DNA of 64,000 bases from Tissierella sp. P1 (GTDB lineage Bacteria; Bacillota; Clostridia; Tissierellales; Tissierellaceae), in contig NZ_NPMN01000001.1 of assembly GCF_002266425.1 (NCBI RefSeq), positions 124,001 to 188,000 on the forward strand, given 5' to 3'. A program made the position numbers and the translations under genes. This document shows positions 63,839 through 64,000 of this stretch, piece by piece. The notes under the pieces are model-generated. The model did no database searches and was not told the origin of the DNA. It saw nothing but the letters and a program-made list of their open reading frames with translations. Position 1 is the first letter of the stretch. Every line of letters begins with the position of its first letter.

Positions 63839-64000
63839 ATGATTAGACCAATTATTATAGATTGCGATCCAGGATTAGATGACTCAATAGCATTGATAGC
63901 TGCTCATAAGGTACAGGATATAGAAGTAGTTGGAATAACAACTGTAGCTGGAAATGCTAGTTTAGAAAATACTAGCAAAAATGCATTAAATTTATTACAT
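63839..64000 (+). CDS. Nucleoside hydrolase (3' partial)
   Basis: 54 codons are visible before the window ends. The N-terminus MIRPIIIDCDPGLDDSIAL holds the DxDPGxDD calcium site of inosine-uridine nucleoside hydrolases, and VVGITTVAGNAS follows as expected. Unlike the gene at 30457, the metal loop is canonical. Confidence 0.9.
   Translation, partial: MIRPIIIDCDPGLDDSIALIAAHKVQDIEVVGITTVAGNASLENTSKNALNLLH

Noticed and set aside
1-64000. tRNA, rRNA, CRISPR arrays, phage or conjugative modules
   Set aside because: Looked for typical sequences (TTCRA loops, regular spacers, integrases, terminase or relaxase genes) and saw none.

Overview
This window looks like chromosome from a low-GC, anaerobic, Gram-positive bacterium of the Clostridia/Tissierellia type. 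The DNA is AT-rich, ribosome binding sites are strong AGGAGG types, lipoprotein signals are common, promoters are SigA-like (TTGACA-17-TATAAT), and the families are typical of clostridia (Acr3/ArsDA, DUF3788, DUF1848, DUF4179 anti-sigma, CD3072-type desulfidase, DUF4825 BlaR). I saw no rRNA, tRNA, CRISPR array or phage. The genus cannot be fixed from the sequence alone.

Layout. 1-4.3 kb: the end of a serine beta-lactamase-like hydrolase, a frameshifted AraC/GyrI regulator, a DUF3788 protein and a DUF1848 protein. 4.5-10.9 kb: a two-component system, a double GNAT protein and an FtsX-type ABC transporter whose promoter carries three 11-bp-spaced direct repeats. 10.8-13.1 kb: a REP-associated (Y1) transposase between inverted palindromes, then a second AraC/GyrI + DUF3788 pair. 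13.7-19.4 kb, minus strand: arsRDA-acr3-arsC, then an arsR-arsP-like pair. 19.5-30.4 kb, plus strand: a long operon of rhodanese lipoproteins, two VTT membrane proteins, a CCG-domain Fe-S protein, a YnjBCD-like ABC importer, two rSAM/selenodomain-associated ('arsenosugar') glycosyltransferases and an atypical phosphotransferase. 30.4-35.3 kb: a nucleoside hydrolase, then a NitT/TauT-type ABC importer with a TudS-related desulfidase. 35.5-37.1 kb: an ECF sigma factor with its DUF4179 partner. 37.4-47.7 kb: a DtxR-family regulator divergent from an AraC regulator, a nickel/peptide-type ABC importer and a YbtPQ-like pair of ABC proteins, marked by three copies of one 18-bp palindrome. 47.9-50.3 kb: a BlaI/BlaR1-like pair. 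50.6-52.5 kb: a nucleotide-sugar dehydrogenase, relics of mobile and hydrolase sequences, and a CGGC-family protein. 52.6-62.6 kb: a cobalamin riboswitch in front of a BtuFCD-type transporter, CobN and two AAA+ chelatase subunits. 62.6-64 kb: a lipoprotein, a DUF1622 protein and the start of another nucleoside hydrolase.

How the parts may work together. The clearest candidate for an undescribed system is the 19.5-30.4 kb operon. Its gene content (sulfur-transfer lipoproteins, ABC importer, membrane proteins, Fe-S protein, transferases, kinase-like protein) suggests uptake and conjugation of a sulfur-, selenium- or arsenic-containing small molecule. It lies divergent from an arsR-arsP pair and has an ArsR-like dyad upstream. 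The 37-48 kb block reads as a metal-starvation regulon for a chelated metal. The 52.6-62.6 kb operon reads as a B12-controlled corrinoid/cobalt uptake and insertion module.

Quality warning. Six otherwise intact genes are each broken by what reconstructs as a one-base deletion, mostly in G or T runs. This pattern fits sequencing or assembly indels at least as well as gene decay, so these genes may be functional in the real organism.
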